Positions 51,198 through 60,317 of a DNA stretch of 64,000 nucleotides are shown piece by piece. This DNA comes from Pseudomonas putida. GTDB lineage: Bacteria > Pseudomonadota > Gammaproteobacteria > Pseudomonadales > Pseudomonadaceae. Position 1 is the first letter of the stretch; each line of letters starts with the position of its first letter. Location of the stretch: NCBI RefSeq assembly GCF_016406145.1, contig NZ_CP066306.1, positions 4,154,001-4,218,000 on the forward strand, in the 5' to 3' direction. The notes below the pieces were generated by a model, which did not search any database, was not told where the DNA came from, and saw only the letters and a list, made by a program, of their open reading frames with translations. Both the position numbers and the translations under genes were made by a program.

Positions 51198-54100
51198 TCA
51201 GCGGGCGTACTGCAACACCACTTCCAGCGGATGACGCATCTGCCGCTCGGTCATGCGCTTGACCTGGCTACGGCACGAATAGCCGGTAGCCAGGGCCTCA
51301 CCCTCCTTTTCCAGCTTGGTTGCCCAGGACTGTTCGAAAATGGTCCGCGACGTCTCCTGGTTACGTGCCTCATGCCCGTAGGTACCGGACATGCCGCAAC
51401 ACCCCGTGGCCTCGGTCACCAGCTTCAGGCCCAGGCGCGCGAACACCTGCTCCCATTGGCGGGTACTGGCCGGCACGTTGGTCTTCTCGGTGCAGTGCGC
51501 CATCAGGCGGAAGTTTCCGGGCGCGGCGTGCGCCTGTTCGGGCAGCACATCCATCAGCCATTCCTGGGGCAGCAACACCTTCGGGCAGCCCTCCAGGCCC
51601 GGCACCTTCTGGTACTCCTGGCGGTAGACCAGGGTCATGGCAGGGTCCAGGCCCACCAGCGGTACACCACAGTCGGCCAGGGCCTTGAGCTGGTTGGCAT
51701 TACGGATTGCCGCCTTGGCAAAAGCCCCCAAAAAGCCCTGCACGTGCAGCGGCTTGCCATTGGCACTGTAAGGCGCCAGGAACACGCGGTGGCCAAGGCG
51801 ATTGGCCAGCTCGATGAACGCGGCCAGCAGCGGTGTCTCGAAGTAACGGGTGAAGGCATCCTGCACCAGCACGATGCTGCGCTCGCGCTGGGCCGGGGTC
51901 AGTTCGCGCAGCGCCGGCACACTGGCCACGCCAACCCGGCAACGCGTGAGGGTGGACTGGAAGTTGAAGCGGCTGATCAGCGGGCTGTCGACCATGCCGA
52001 CCTTGTCCGCCAGCAACCTGCTGACCCACTTCGACCCCATCACCGCGTTATACAGCCCTGGTGCATGGGCCAGGTAGGGCATGGTGAACTCCAGCGAGCC
52101 GATCAGGTAATCACGCATCGGGCGCTGGTAACGGCCGTGGTACAGCTCGAGGAAACGCGAGCGGAAGTCCGGCACGTTGACCTTGATCGGGCACTGCCCT
52201 GCACATGACTTGCACGCCAGGCAGCCGGCCATGGCGTCGTAGACCTCATGGGAAAAGTCTTCCTGGCCCTGGTTGCGTGCACGGTTGTTGCGCAGCCGTG
52301 CTGGCAGCCCCTTGAGCCAGGACACCTTGTTGCGCGCCGCAGCCAGCACATCGATGTTCGCCTCACCCTGCAGGCGCAGCCATTCGCGCATCAACGAGGC
52401 GCGCCCCTTGGGCGAATGCTGGCGCTCACGGGTAGCCTTCCACGAGGGGCACATGGCGTCATTGGGGTCGTAGTTGTAGCAGGCGCCATTGCCATTGCAA
52501 TGCACGGCACTGCCGAAGTCCTGCCATACACGCTCGTCAATGGTACGGTCGAGGTCGCCACGCAAGGTCACGCCATCGACCCTGGTCAACCCTTCGGCGC
52601 TGTCCGGCGGGGTGCAGATCTTGCCAGGGTTGAGCTGGTTGCGCGGGTCGAAGGCACCTTTGAGTCGCTGCAACGCCGGATACAGCTCACCGAAGTACTC
52701 CGGCACATATTCCGAACGCAGCCCCTTGCCATGCTCGCCCCACAGCAGCCCGCCGTAGCGTTTGGTCAACGCCGCCACGGCGTCGGAAATCGGCTTGACC
52801 AGTGCTGCCTGGGCAGGGTCTTTCATGTCCAGTGCCGGGCGTACATGCAGCACGCCGGCGTCGACGTGGCCAAACATGCCGTAGGCCAGGCCATAGCCGT
52901 CGAGCAGCGCGCGGAAATCGGCAATGTAGTCGGCCAGTTGCTCCGGCGGCACTGCGGTATCTTCAACGAAAGGTTGTGGGCGCACCTCGCCCTCGACGTT
53001 GCCCAACAGCCCCACCGAACGCTTGCGCATGGTGTAGACCCGAGTCACGGCCTCGGCCCCTTCGGCCAGGGTATGGCCCAGGCGCTCGACACTGGTGTCG
53101 CGCTGCAGGTGATCGATGAAGGCTTCAACCCGAGCATTGACCTCGGCCGGCTCATCGCCACAGAACTCCACCAGGTTGATACCCAGGGTGGGGCGCTCCG
53201 GGTCGGCCGGGAAGTACTCGGCAACGCTGTGCCAGACGATGTCTTTCATCGCCAGCATCAGCACCTTGGAGTCTACCGTCTCGATCGACAGCGGCTTGTG
53301 CGCCATCAGCGCATTGGCATCGCGCAGCGCGTCCATGAAGCTGGTGTAGCGGACGTTGACCAGCACCGCATACTTAGGAATCGGCAGCACGTTGAGCTTG
53401 GCTTCGACCACATAACCCAACGAACCCTCGGCGCCACACAGCACACTGTTGAGGTTGAAGCGGCCCTGTTCGTCGCGCAGGTGCGCCAGGTCGTAGCCGG
53501 TCAGGCAGCGGTTGAGCTTGGGGAAGGTGGTTTCGATCAGCTCGGCCTGGGTTTCCTGAATTTCGCGGGCAGTCCGATACACCTCACCCACCCGCCCGGG
53601 CGCAGCACAAGCCTGCTCCAGCGCAGCGTCGTCGATCGGCAGGCTGTGCAGGCGCTCTCCACCGAGCAGCACGCTGTGCAGTTCCAACACATGATCGCGG
53701 GTCTTGCCGTAGGTGCAACTGCCTTGGCCGCTGGCGTCGGTGTTGATCATACCGCCAACGGTAGCGCGGTTGGAGGTGGACAGTTCAGGCGCAAAGAACA
53801 GCCCGTGCGGCTTGAGCGCGGCATTGAGCTGGTCCTTGACCACGCCAGCCTGCACCCGCACCCAACGCTCCTGGACATTGATTTCGAGGATGGTGTTCAT
53901 GTGCCGCGAGAGGTCGACCACGATACCGTCGGTCAGCGATTGGCCATTGGTGCCGGTGCCGCCACCGCGCGGTGTCAGTTTGACCTGCTGGAAGCGTTCT
54001 TCGCCCATCAGCGCGGCAACCCGCACCACATCGTCGGCGTCCAACGGGAACACCGCCGCCTGGGGCAGGCGCTGGTAGATGGAGTTGTCGGTAGCAAGCA

Positions 54101-54215
54101 CGGTACGGGTACCGTAATCGGCGCTGATCTGGCCACGGAAGCCGCTGTTGCGCAGGGCTTCGAGGAATTCTGGGTAAGCGGCGGTCGGCGCAGTGGTCGG
54201 CAGCTGGGCGATCAT
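51198..54215 (-). CDS. ydiJ: FAD/Fe-S oxidoreductase, YdiJ-like (D-2-hydroxyacid dehydrogenase type)
   Basis: A 1005-residue flavin and iron-sulfur dehydrogenase. Residues about 45-270 are a FAD-binding PCMH domain (LTPRGGGTGTNGQSLTDGIVVD split, NRATVGGMINTDASGQGS), 280-530 the FAD-linked C-terminal domain (WGEHGKGLRSEYVPEY). Residues about 640-690 carry the 4Fe-4S motif GCLACKSCAGQCPIKV, and residues about 890-960 the CCG domain with ATGCCGMSGTYGHEA. E. coli YdiJ with this layout oxidises D-2-hydroxyglutarate; the same substrate is likely but not proved. The divergent LysR gene probably controls it. Confidence 0.85.
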   Translation of the reverse strand: MIAQLPTTAPTAAYPEFLEALRNSGFRGQISADYGTRTVLATDNSIYQRLPQAAVFPLDADDVVRVAALMGEERFQQVKLTPRGGGTGTNGQSLTDGIVVDLSRHMNTILEINVQERWVRVQAGVVKDQLNAALKPHGLFFAPELSTSNRATVGGMINTDASGQGSCTYGKTRDHVLELHSVLLGGERLHSLPIDDAALEQACAAPGRVGEVYRTAREIQETQAELIETTFPKLNRCLTGYDLAHLRDEQGRFNLNSVLCGAEGSLGYVVEAKLNVLPIPKYAVLVNVRYTSFMDALRDANALMAHKPLSIETVDSKVLMLAMKDIVWHSVAEYFPADPERPTLGINLVEFCGDEPAEVNARVEAFIDHLQRDTSVERLGHTLAEGAEAVTRVYTMRKRSVGLLGNVEGEVRPQPFVEDTAVPPEQLADYIADFRALLDGYGLAYGMFGHVDAGVLHVRPALDMKDPAQAALVKPISDAVAALTKRYGGLLWGEHGKGLRSEYVPEYFGELYPALQRLKGAFDPRNQLNPGKICTPPDSAEGLTRVDGVTLRGDLDRTIDERVWQDFGSAVHCNGNGACYNYDPNDAMCPSWKATRERQHSPKGRASLMREWLRLQGEANIDVLAAARNKVSWLKGLPARLRNNRARNQGQEDFSHEVYDAMAGCLACKSCAGQCPIKVNVPDFRSRFLELYHGRYQRPMRDYLIGSLEFTMPYLAHAPGLYNAVMGSKWVSRLLADKVGMVDSPLISRFNFQSTLTRCRVGVASVPALRELTPAQRERSIVLVQDAFTRYFETPLLAAFIELANRLGHRVFLAPYSANGKPLHVQGFLGAFAKAAIRNANQLKALADCGVPLVGLDPAMTLVYRQEYQKVPGLEGCPKVLLPQEWLMDVLPEQAHAAPGNFRLMAHCTEKTNVPASTRQWEQVFARLGLKLVTEATGCCGMSGTYGHEARNQETSRTIFEQSWATKLEKEGEALATGYSCRSQVKRMTERQMRHPLEVVLQYAR

Positions 54216-54367
54216 CGAAGGATGGCCTCTTGATATGAGCTAATTCACGGGAATCCTGTCGCCTTGGCATGGATTGAGCCATGCAAGGATGACGAATAGG
54301 CCAATGTTCCTGTAGTTTCGCCCCAGGGGCAAACGGATAATCCTGCCGCTATCAATGACTTTTATGA
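54216..54367. promoter_or_regulatory. divergent promoter region of ydiJ and the LysR gene
   Basis: A 152-base spacer, as usual for a LysR regulator and its target. A small dyad CGCCCC-AG-GGGCAA is seen near 54330. No clear T-N11-A box could be singled out. Confidence 0.4.
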
Positions 54368-55252
54368 ATGAATTACCGCCACCTGACACCCTCCATGTCA
54401 TTGCTGCTGGCTTTCGAGGCTGCCGCCCGGCATGAAAGCTACACCCGCGCAGCTGCCGAACTGTCCCTGACCCAGAGCGCGGTCAGCCGCCAGGTGCAGG
54501 CGCTGGAACAGCAACTCGGGCTGACCCTGTTCCGCCGCGAAGGCCGCCAGGTACAACTTACCGACGTTGGTCGGCTGTACCAGCGCGAGCTCAGCGAAGC
54601 CTTGGGCCGCATTCGCAGTGCCACCTTGCAGGCCCTGGCTTACCAATCAGGGGTCGGTACGCTGCGCCTGGCGACCTTGCCCACTTTCGGCTCCAAGTGG
54701 CTGCTGCCGCGCCTGCATGCCTTCTACAGCGCCCACCCGGGCATGCTGGTGCATATACACTCGCGGATCGAAGCGATCAACTTCGACACCAGCGAGATCG
54801 ATGCCGCTATCGGCGTGGCTAGCCATGACCTGCCCGGACTGATCTGCCATCGGCTGCATGCCGAGGAACTGGTGGTGATCCTCCCACCGCAAGCCAACGT
54901 CGACGCCCAGGGTTGGGACCCGGCACGTATCAGCGCTGAGGTACTGCTCAACGTTGCCAACAATCCGCATGCCTGGGGCGAGTGGTTTTCACACCATGGC
55001 CTGCCGCACCGGGCGATGCGCCTGGGGCCGAGTTTCGAGCTGACGTCACACCTGATCCAGGCGGTACGGGCAGGCATCGGCATCGGCTTGGTACCGCGGA
55101 TACTGGTGGACGAGGAGCTGGCCAAGGGCGAACTGTTCAGCCCTGGTACGGCGTTCGCCAGCCAGCGCAGCTATTACTTGATCTATCCGCCAAGGAACGA
55201 AGCGTTGCCCTCGCTGCGGGCGTTTCGTGGATGGTTGCTCGAGCAGATCTGA
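54368..55252 (+). CDS. LysR family transcriptional regulator, GcvA-like
   Basis: A 294-residue LysR-type regulator. The N-terminal winged helix reads LLLAFEAAARHESYTRAAAELSLTQSAVSRQVQALEQQLG (split about 13-52). The effector domain has LRLATLPTFGSKWLLPRLHAF (about 99-119), as in GcvA relatives, and AGIGIGLVPRILVDEELAKG (about 237-256). It diverges from the YdiJ-like dehydrogenase, its probable target. The inducer is unknown. Confidence 0.88.
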   Translation: MNYRHLTPSMSLLLAFEAAARHESYTRAAAELSLTQSAVSRQVQALEQQLGLTLFRREGRQVQLTDVGRLYQRELSEALGRIRSATLQALAYQSGVGTLRLATLPTFGSKWLLPRLHAFYSAHPGMLVHIHSRIEAINFDTSEIDAAIGVASHDLPGLICHRLHAEELVVILPPQANVDAQGWDPARISAEVLLNVANNPHAWGEWFSHHGLPHRAMRLGPSFELTSHLIQAVRAGIGIGLVPRILVDEELAKGELFSPGTAFASQRSYYLIYPPRNEALPSLRAFRGWLLEQI

Positions 55253-55298
55253 GTAATTTCCTGCTTTTACAGGCCCAGTCGCCGGCGAGGTGGCGCAT

Positions 55299-55334
55299 AA
55301 AAAACCCGATGCCAGCCACCTGACATCGGGTTTC
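55299..55334. terminator. terminator between the LysR gene and aroP
   Basis: AACCCGATG (55303-55311) pairs with CATCGGGTT (55324-55332). Six A residues precede it, giving a T-run on the minus strand, so it mainly serves aroP. Confidence 0.85.
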
Positions 55335-55352
55335 GTTCACCGCTCGCTGCGC

Positions 55353-56774
55353 TTACTTGGTAACGGTGCCGGCTGCTGCGCCATTGCCCAGCTCACGACG
55401 CTTGGACTTGATGATATAGAAGACGAACATCATCAGCACCCAGACCGGAATGGCATACACCGAAACCTGGATGCCCGGGATCTGCAGCATGATGCCCAGG
55501 ATCAGTACCACGAATGCCAGGCAGATGTAGTTGCCGTAGGGGTACCACAGGGCCTTGAACAGCGGCTTCTGGCCGGTGCGGTCCAGGTGCTGGCGGAATT
55601 TCAGGTGCGAGTAACTGATCATTGCCCAGTTGATCACCAGGGTCGCTACTACCAGCGACATCAGCAGCTCCAGCGCATTATGCGGCATGAAGTAGTTGAG
55701 CAGCACGGCAATCAGGGTAACGGCTGCCGACACCAGGATCGAACGCACCGGCACGCCGCGCTTGTCGACTTTGGCCAGGGCTGCGGGGGCATCACCTTGC
55801 TCGGCCATGCCAAGCAGCATGCGGGCATTGCAGTAGGTACCACTGTTGTACACCGACAGTGCCGCCGTCAGGACCACGAAGTTCAACAGGTGGGCGGCCA
55901 CGTCGCTGCCCAACAGCGAGAACACCTGAACGAACGGGCTGCTACCGTAGCTGCCGCCAGAAGCATCGATGCTGGCCACCAGGCTGTCCCACGGGGTCAG
56001 CGACAACAGCACGACCAGCGCACCGATGTAGAAGATCAGGATGCGGTAGATGACCTGGTTGATGGCCTTGGGGATCACGGTTTTCGGCTTATCTGCTTCG
56101 GCTGCAGTGAAGCCGAGCATTTCCAGGCCCCCGAAGGAGAACATGATGAACGCCAGCGCCATGACCAGGCCGCTGACACCATGCGGGAAGAAGCCCCCAT
56201 GAGCCCACAGGTTGGTCACCGAAGCCTCGGGGCCGCCGCTGCCGCTGGTCAGTAGGTAGGCGCCCAGGCCGATCATGCCGACGATGGCCGCGACCTTGAT
56301 GATGGCGAACCAGAACTCGGCTTCGCCGAACACCTTCACGTTCATGAGGTTGATGACGTTGATCAGCAGGAAGAAGCCCGCTGCCGTAACCCACGTCGGG
56401 ATCTCCGGCCACCAGTAGTGAATGTACTTGCCGACCGCCGTCAGCTCCGACATGCCCACCAGGATGTACAGCACCCAGCAGTTCCAGCCCGACATGAAAC
56501 CGGCAAAACCGCCCCAGTACTTATGGGCAAAGTGGCTGAACGAACCGGCCACCGGCTCTTCGACGATCATCTCACCAAGCTGGCGCATGATCATGAAGGC
56601 GATGAAGCCGCAGATGGCGTAGCCCAGGATCATCGACGGGCCGGCGGATTTCATCACGCCTGCCGAGCCAAGGAACAGGCCGGTACCAATCGCGCCGCCA
56701 AGGGCGATCAACTGGATGTGGCGGTTCTTCAGGCCCCGCTTGAGCTCGCCTGAATGCATGTTGTGTTCACTCAT
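55353..56774 (-). CDS. aroP: aromatic amino acid permease AroP
   Basis: Proton-driven importer for Phe, Tyr and Trp of the amino acid-polyamine-organocation family, 473 residues with twelve helices. It starts SELKRG-type (HSGELKRGLKNRHIQLIALGG, then IGTGLFLGSAGVMKSAGPS), followed by VAGSFSHFAHKYWGGFAGFMSGWN (about 90-113) and EAEFWFAIIKVAAI, all typical of AroP/PheP. The start MSEHNMHSGE at 56774 was chosen over ATGs further upstream. It fits beside the phh genes as their substrate importer. Confidence 0.92.
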   Translation of the reverse strand: MSEHNMHSGELKRGLKNRHIQLIALGGAIGTGLFLGSAGVMKSAGPSMILGYAICGFIAFMIMRQLGEMIVEEPVAGSFSHFAHKYWGGFAGFMSGWNCWVLYILVGMSELTAVGKYIHYWWPEIPTWVTAAGFFLLINVINLMNVKVFGEAEFWFAIIKVAAIVGMIGLGAYLLTSGSGGPEASVTNLWAHGGFFPHGVSGLVMALAFIMFSFGGLEMLGFTAAEADKPKTVIPKAINQVIYRILIFYIGALVVLLSLTPWDSLVASIDASGGSYGSSPFVQVFSLLGSDVAAHLLNFVVLTAALSVYNSGTYCNARMLLGMAEQGDAPAALAKVDKRGVPVRSILVSAAVTLIAVLLNYFMPHNALELLMSLVVATLVINWAMISYSHLKFRQHLDRTGQKPLFKALWYPYGNYICLAFVVLILGIMLQIPGIQVSVYAIPVWVLMMFVFYIIKSKRRELGNGAAAGTVTK

Positions 56775-56894
56775 GAACGAAGTCACCTGCATTGTTTTTA
56801 TCTGTGACGGAATCGGACCCACCGCGCTCGTGGCGCAGCGGAATGGGCAAGGTGGTTACCTTGGTTTCTTGAACACAGCCGCCGCCGGAGCGGA

Positions 56895-57065
56895 TCAGCC
56901 GGGTGTGAGCAAGAGTGCGCGGTACGCAAGAGGGTCACAGGTAAAACGCGGCGCACTGTATACCCCTGCAAGCGCGCAGGCGTCAACGCGTTGCGTCGTT
57001 TCCTCGGAAAAAACGCAGCGATCCTGTGGTAGGAAGCCCTGAAAGGCGGAGTGATCGGCGTACAT
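56895..57065 (-). CDS. possible small protein or leader peptide upstream of aroP
   Basis: A 56-residue frame starting MYADHSAFQGFLPQDRC with GGAGG four bases before the ATG. The product has three Tyr and three Phe, which in a leader could make translation sensitive to aromatic amino acid supply, but they are spread out rather than clustered. It ends 120 bases before aroP on the same strand. No family is recognised. Confidence 0.3.
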   Translation of the reverse strand: MYADHSAFQGFLPQDRCVFSEETTQRVDACALAGVYSAPRFTCDPLAYRALLLTPG

Positions 57066-57255
57066 GGCGCCTCCATTTGTTGTTCTGTATGCCCGGCTCT
57101 CTGGACGGGCTTTTGCACACGGCAATGGTCGCTATATCAGCGTGGGACGGGGGTTTGGGGCAATAGGGCTACCGGCACAGGCGGGGCTGTTGAACCGCAG
57201 GAGCGGCAAGATCTGTTTACAGAGAAGGTGCCCAGCAAGAGAAACCGGGGTAATT

Positions 57256-57273
57256 CGTACAGTTTTCTTTACA
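57256..57273 (-). promoter_or_regulatory. weak TyrR/PhhR-like box far upstream of aroP
   Basis: On the minus strand TGTAAA-GAAAAC-TGTACG has a perfect left arm and a partial right arm relative to TGTAAA-N6-TTTACA. It lies about 480 bases before the aroP start, so it would need a distant promoter. Confidence 0.3.
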
Positions 57274-57361
57274 TGGCGGTTTGAAAACTTGCCAGTCGTC
57301 CGAAAAATTCTTTTTCTTCAATATCTTGGCGCGCGGTGCGGGCTGCACAAACCTGCAGACG

Positions 57362-57387
57362 AAAAAAAGCCAGCCCGAAGGCTGGCT
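57362..57387 (-). terminator. terminator of rluB
   Basis: AGCCAGCC-CGAA-GGCTGGCT (57368-57387) is followed on the minus strand by seven T residues. It lies 22 bases after the rluB stop. Confidence 0.9.
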
Positions 57388-57409
57388 CTTTGATCACGGC
57401 CTGAGCCGA

Positions 57410-58474
57410 TCAGCCACGCGGCTTGCCGCGACCACGCCCTGCCGGCTTGTCACCGTCGGTCTTGGCCGGGCGCTTGCGCATCTCGCTTGGACGCTCAGCC
57501 ACCGCACTGCCGCGGCTGCCTTTGCGTGGCGCTTCTTCACGCGGCTGGCGAGCCGGACGCTCGGCAGCTGCGGCTTCCTGCGCCGGGCGCAGGCTGCGCA
57601 CGCGCTCGCTACGCCCCATGGGCCGGGTCGACTTGCGCTGCAGGCGCTCCATCTTGTCTTTGGCCTTGAGGTTCATGGCAGGCAGCGCCACCGGCTGCAG
57701 GCCCACTTCAGCGGCCAGGATGTCGATTTCACCCTGGGTCATTTCACGCCAGCGACCCATCGGCAGATCGGAGTTGAGGAACACCGGGCCAAAACGCACG
57801 CGCTTGAGGCGGCTGACCACCATACCCTGGGATTCCCACAGGCGGCGCACCTCACGGTTACGACCTTCCATCACCACGCAGTGGTACCAGTGGTTGAAAC
57901 CTTCACCACCTGGGGCCTTCTGGATGTCGGTGAACTTGGCCGGGCCGTCTTCAAGCATCACGCCCGCCTTCAGGCGTTCGATCATCTCGTCGTCGACTTC
58001 GCCACGGACACGCACCGCGTATTCGCGGTCCATCTCGTAGGACGGGTGCATCAGGCGGTTGGCCAGTTCACCGTCGGTGGTGAACAGCAGCAGACCGGTG
58101 GTATTGATGTCCAGTCGGCCAATGTTGATCCAGCGGCCTTCTTTCGGCCGCGGCAGGCGGTCGAACACGGTCGGGCGACCTTCCGGGTCGTCACGGGTGC
58201 AGATCTCGCCATCGGGCTTGTTATACATGATCACTCGGCGCGTGGCCTCGGCGGCCTCTTCGCGCTTGATCAGCTTGCCGTCGACAGCGATGGCATCGTG
58301 AAGGTCGACGCGCTGGCCGAGGGTGGCCTCGACGCCATTGACCTTGATGCGGCCCTGGCTGATCCAGGCTTCGACGTCACGGCGCGAGCCCACGCCGATG
58401 CGCGCCAGCACTTTCTGCAGTTTTTCGCCGGCTGGCGGGGTGATTTCGGTATTTTGCAGGTCTTGCTCACTCAT
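57410..58474 (-). CDS. rluB: 23S rRNA pseudouridine(2605) synthase RluB
   Basis: Modifies U2605 of 23S rRNA. The 354-residue protein has an S4 RNA-binding domain (about 17-75, EKLQKVLARIGVGSRRDVEAWI), then the RsuA-type catalytic domain with the aspartate in INIGRLDINTTGLLLFTTDGELANRLMHP (split about 126-150) and EGRNREVRRLWESQG (about 211-225). The last about 90 residues are a basic, Arg/Lys/Pro/Gly-rich tail, as often seen in Pseudomonas RluB. It follows scpB on the same strand. Confidence 0.93.
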   Translation of the reverse strand: MSEQDLQNTEITPPAGEKLQKVLARIGVGSRRDVEAWISQGRIKVNGVEATLGQRVDLHDAIAVDGKLIKREEAAEATRRVIMYNKPDGEICTRDDPEGRPTVFDRLPRPKEGRWINIGRLDINTTGLLLFTTDGELANRLMHPSYEMDREYAVRVRGEVDDEMIERLKAGVMLEDGPAKFTDIQKAPGGEGFNHWYHCVVMEGRNREVRRLWESQGMVVSRLKRVRFGPVFLNSDLPMGRWREMTQGEIDILAAEVGLQPVALPAMNLKAKDKMERLQRKSTRPMGRSERVRSLRPAQEAAAAERPARQPREEAPRKGSRGSAVAERPSEMRKRPAKTDGDKPAGRGRGKPRG

Positions 58475-58696
58475 CTGGGCACCTCCCGGTGTAGGAATGA
58501 AAACAGAGATTCTGGCGACGAACGCGCCAAAAGGTCGCGCATCATACGCGGTTCTAAAAGGGAACGCACTGGAGCTTAGAGGGTTTTCAGAGGGTGCAGT
58601 GGTTTTCTGCCCAGTGGTTTTGTATTGAAAGGACCGGCCTCATCGCCGGCAAGCCCCACCAGACCGCGCAGCGCCTGCAATCTCGGAGCACAAGAC
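58475..58696. other. spacer between scpB and rluB with REP fragment
   Basis: This 222-base spacer holds the rluB promoter and a REP fragment (ACCGGCCTCATCGCCGGCAAG at about 58632-58652) just after the scpB stop. Confidence 0.55.
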
Positions 58697-59476
58697 TCAT
58701 GGCTGCAGCTTGCCGTGGTCCTCAACCAAGACCTCAGGCTCTGCCGCCTCTTCCTCTGGCAAATCATCGAAATCGGTCTTGAGCCCCTCCTCCATCGCAT
58801 CCAGCTCCACCAGCAGGCTACGAAAGCTCGTCTCCTCCTTAGGTTCGGCAAGCGCCTCCTCATCGGCCAGGCTGGCATCGGCCAACGCCTGCAAATGCGC
58901 CGGCACCGGTGCATCATCTGGGTCCAGCAACGGCTCCGGCTCCATTTCGCGCAGCTCGGCCAAGGCCGGCAACTCGTCCAGGCTCTTGAGGTTGAAATGA
59001 TCGAGAAACGCCTTGGTGGTGGCGAACATCGCCGGCCGCCCAGGGACCTCGCGGTGGCCAACCACCCGGATCCATTCACGCTCCATCAGGGTCTTGATGA
59101 TGTTGCTGTTGACCGCAACACCCCGCACGTCCTCGATCTCGCCGCGGGTGATGGGCTGGCGGTAGGCGATCAAGGCCATGGTTTCGAGCAGCGCACGGGA
59201 ATAGCGCTGCGGGCGTTCTTCCCACAGGCGGCCCACCCACGGCGCGAAATTGTCGCGAATCTGCAGGCGATAGCCGCTGGCCACTTCCTTGAGTTCGAAG
59301 GCCCGACCACTGCAGGATTTGCCGAGCACGTCCAAGGCTTTCTTGAATACCTTCGGCTCAGGGCGCTCGGCCTCCTCGAACAGCTCGTACAGCCGTTCAA
59401 GAGATTGCGGCTTGCCTGAGGCGAGCAGAAACGCCTCGATCAGCGACGCCAGGTCGCGGGGTTCATTCAGATTCAT
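58697..59476 (-). CDS. scpB: segregation and condensation protein ScpB
   Basis: Winged-helix subunit of the SMC-ScpAB chromosome condensation complex. The 259 residues have two winged-helix domains (about 8-180) with LASLIEAFLLASGKPQSLERLYELF, RYSRALLETMALIAYRQPITRGEIEDVRG (split) and FATTKAFLDHFNLKSLDELP. A C-terminal acidic region rich in Glu and Ala (about 190-259) is longer than in Bacillus. The start MNLNEPRDLA at 59476 overlaps scpA by 14 bases. Confidence 0.93.
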   Translation of the reverse strand: MNLNEPRDLASLIEAFLLASGKPQSLERLYELFEEAERPEPKVFKKALDVLGKSCSGRAFELKEVASGYRLQIRDNFAPWVGRLWEERPQRYSRALLETMALIAYRQPITRGEIEDVRGVAVNSNIIKTLMEREWIRVVGHREVPGRPAMFATTKAFLDHFNLKSLDELPALAELREMEPEPLLDPDDAPVPAHLQALADASLADEEALAEPKEETSFRSLLVELDAMEEGLKTDFDDLPEEEAAEPEVLVEDHGKLQP

Positions 59477-60317
59477 CAGGTTCTTCGACAGACTCGGCAC
59501 GCACCCGGACATGGATCGCGGCGAAAGGCTCATTCTGCACCAGTTCGATCAGCGATTCCTTCACCAACTCAAGAATTGCCATGAAGGTGACCACCACCCC
59601 CAGCTTGCCTTCCTCAGCCGTAAACAGCTCGACGAAAGGCATAAAGCCACCGCCCTTGAGGCGCGCCAGCACTTCGCTCATGCGCTCGCGGGTAGACAGC
59701 GTCTCACGGGTGATCTGGTGGCTTTCGAACAGGTCGTTGCGGCGCATCACCTCGGCCATGGAAACCAGCAACTCTTCCAGGCTGACCTGGGGCAACAGCT
59801 TGCGCACCTTGGCCTGGGGCGCCTCAAGGCGCGGCACCACGACGTCACGGCCAACCCGCGGCAGTTCATCGATGCCTTCGGCCGCAGCCTTGAAACGCTC
59901 GTACTCCTGCAAGCGCCGGATCAGTTCGGCACGCGGGTCGCCTTCCTCCTCCTCGACCTCCGCGGAGCGTGGCAGCAACATGCGCGACTTGATCTCGGCA
60001 AGCATGGCAGCCATCACCAGGTATTCGGCGGCCAACTCCAGGCGCACGCTTTTCATCAACTCGACGTACCCCATGTACTGGCGGGTGATCTCCGCCACGG
60101 GGATGTCGAGAATGTCGATGTTCTGCTTGCGGATCAGGTAAAGCAGCAGGTCGAGTGGGCCTTCGAAGGCCTCGAGGATGACCTCCAGCGCGTCCGGCGG
60201 AATGTACAGGTCCACCGGCATCTCGGTCAGGGCTTCGCCGTAAACCAGGGCCAACTGCAATTGTTGAGGCAGTTCGGCTTCGATGGCCGCAGCCTCGGGC
60301 ATCTCCATCTGACTCAC
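59463..60317 (-). CDS. scpA: segregation and condensation protein ScpA
   Basis: Kleisin subunit that bridges the SMC heads. The 284 residues include the N-terminal SMC-neck binding region FEGPLDLLLYLIRKQNIDILDIPVAEITRQYMGYV (split about 50-84), LAAEYLVMAAMLAEIKSRMLLP, and a C-terminal winged helix FLAVLELVKE-like (FMAILELVKESLIELVQNEPFA). The GTG at 60317 overlaps the stop of the preceding gene (GTGA); an ATG at 60308 is an alternative start. It lies in the conserved yciO-scpA-scpB-rluB order. Confidence 0.93.
   Translation of the reverse strand: MSQMEMPEAAAIEAELPQQLQLALVYGEALTEMPVDLYIPPDALEVILEAFEGPLDLLLYLIRKQNIDILDIPVAEITRQYMGYVELMKSVRLELAAEYLVMAAMLAEIKSRMLLPRSAEVEEEEGDPRAELIRRLQEYERFKAAAEGIDELPRVGRDVVVPRLEAPQAKVRKLLPQVSLEELLVSMAEVMRRNDLFESHQITRETLSTRERMSEVLARLKGGGFMPFVELFTAEEGKLGVVVTFMAILELVKESLIELVQNEPFAAIHVRVRAESVEEPDESE

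Larger units (their letters stand above)
56775..57409. other. long aroP upstream region
   Basis: This 635-base stretch without a certain gene contains a possible small reading frame (57065-56895, minus) with a good ribosome site, a hairpin GCCCG/CGGGC (57091-57110), a TyrR-like box (57256-57273, minus) and the rluB terminator (57362-57387). The rest shows nothing recognisable. Confidence 0.55.

Noticed and set aside
52248..54233. 661-codon open frame antisense to the YdiJ-like gene
   Set aside because: Low-complexity His/Gln/Val-rich product without motifs, mirroring a clear flavoprotein.
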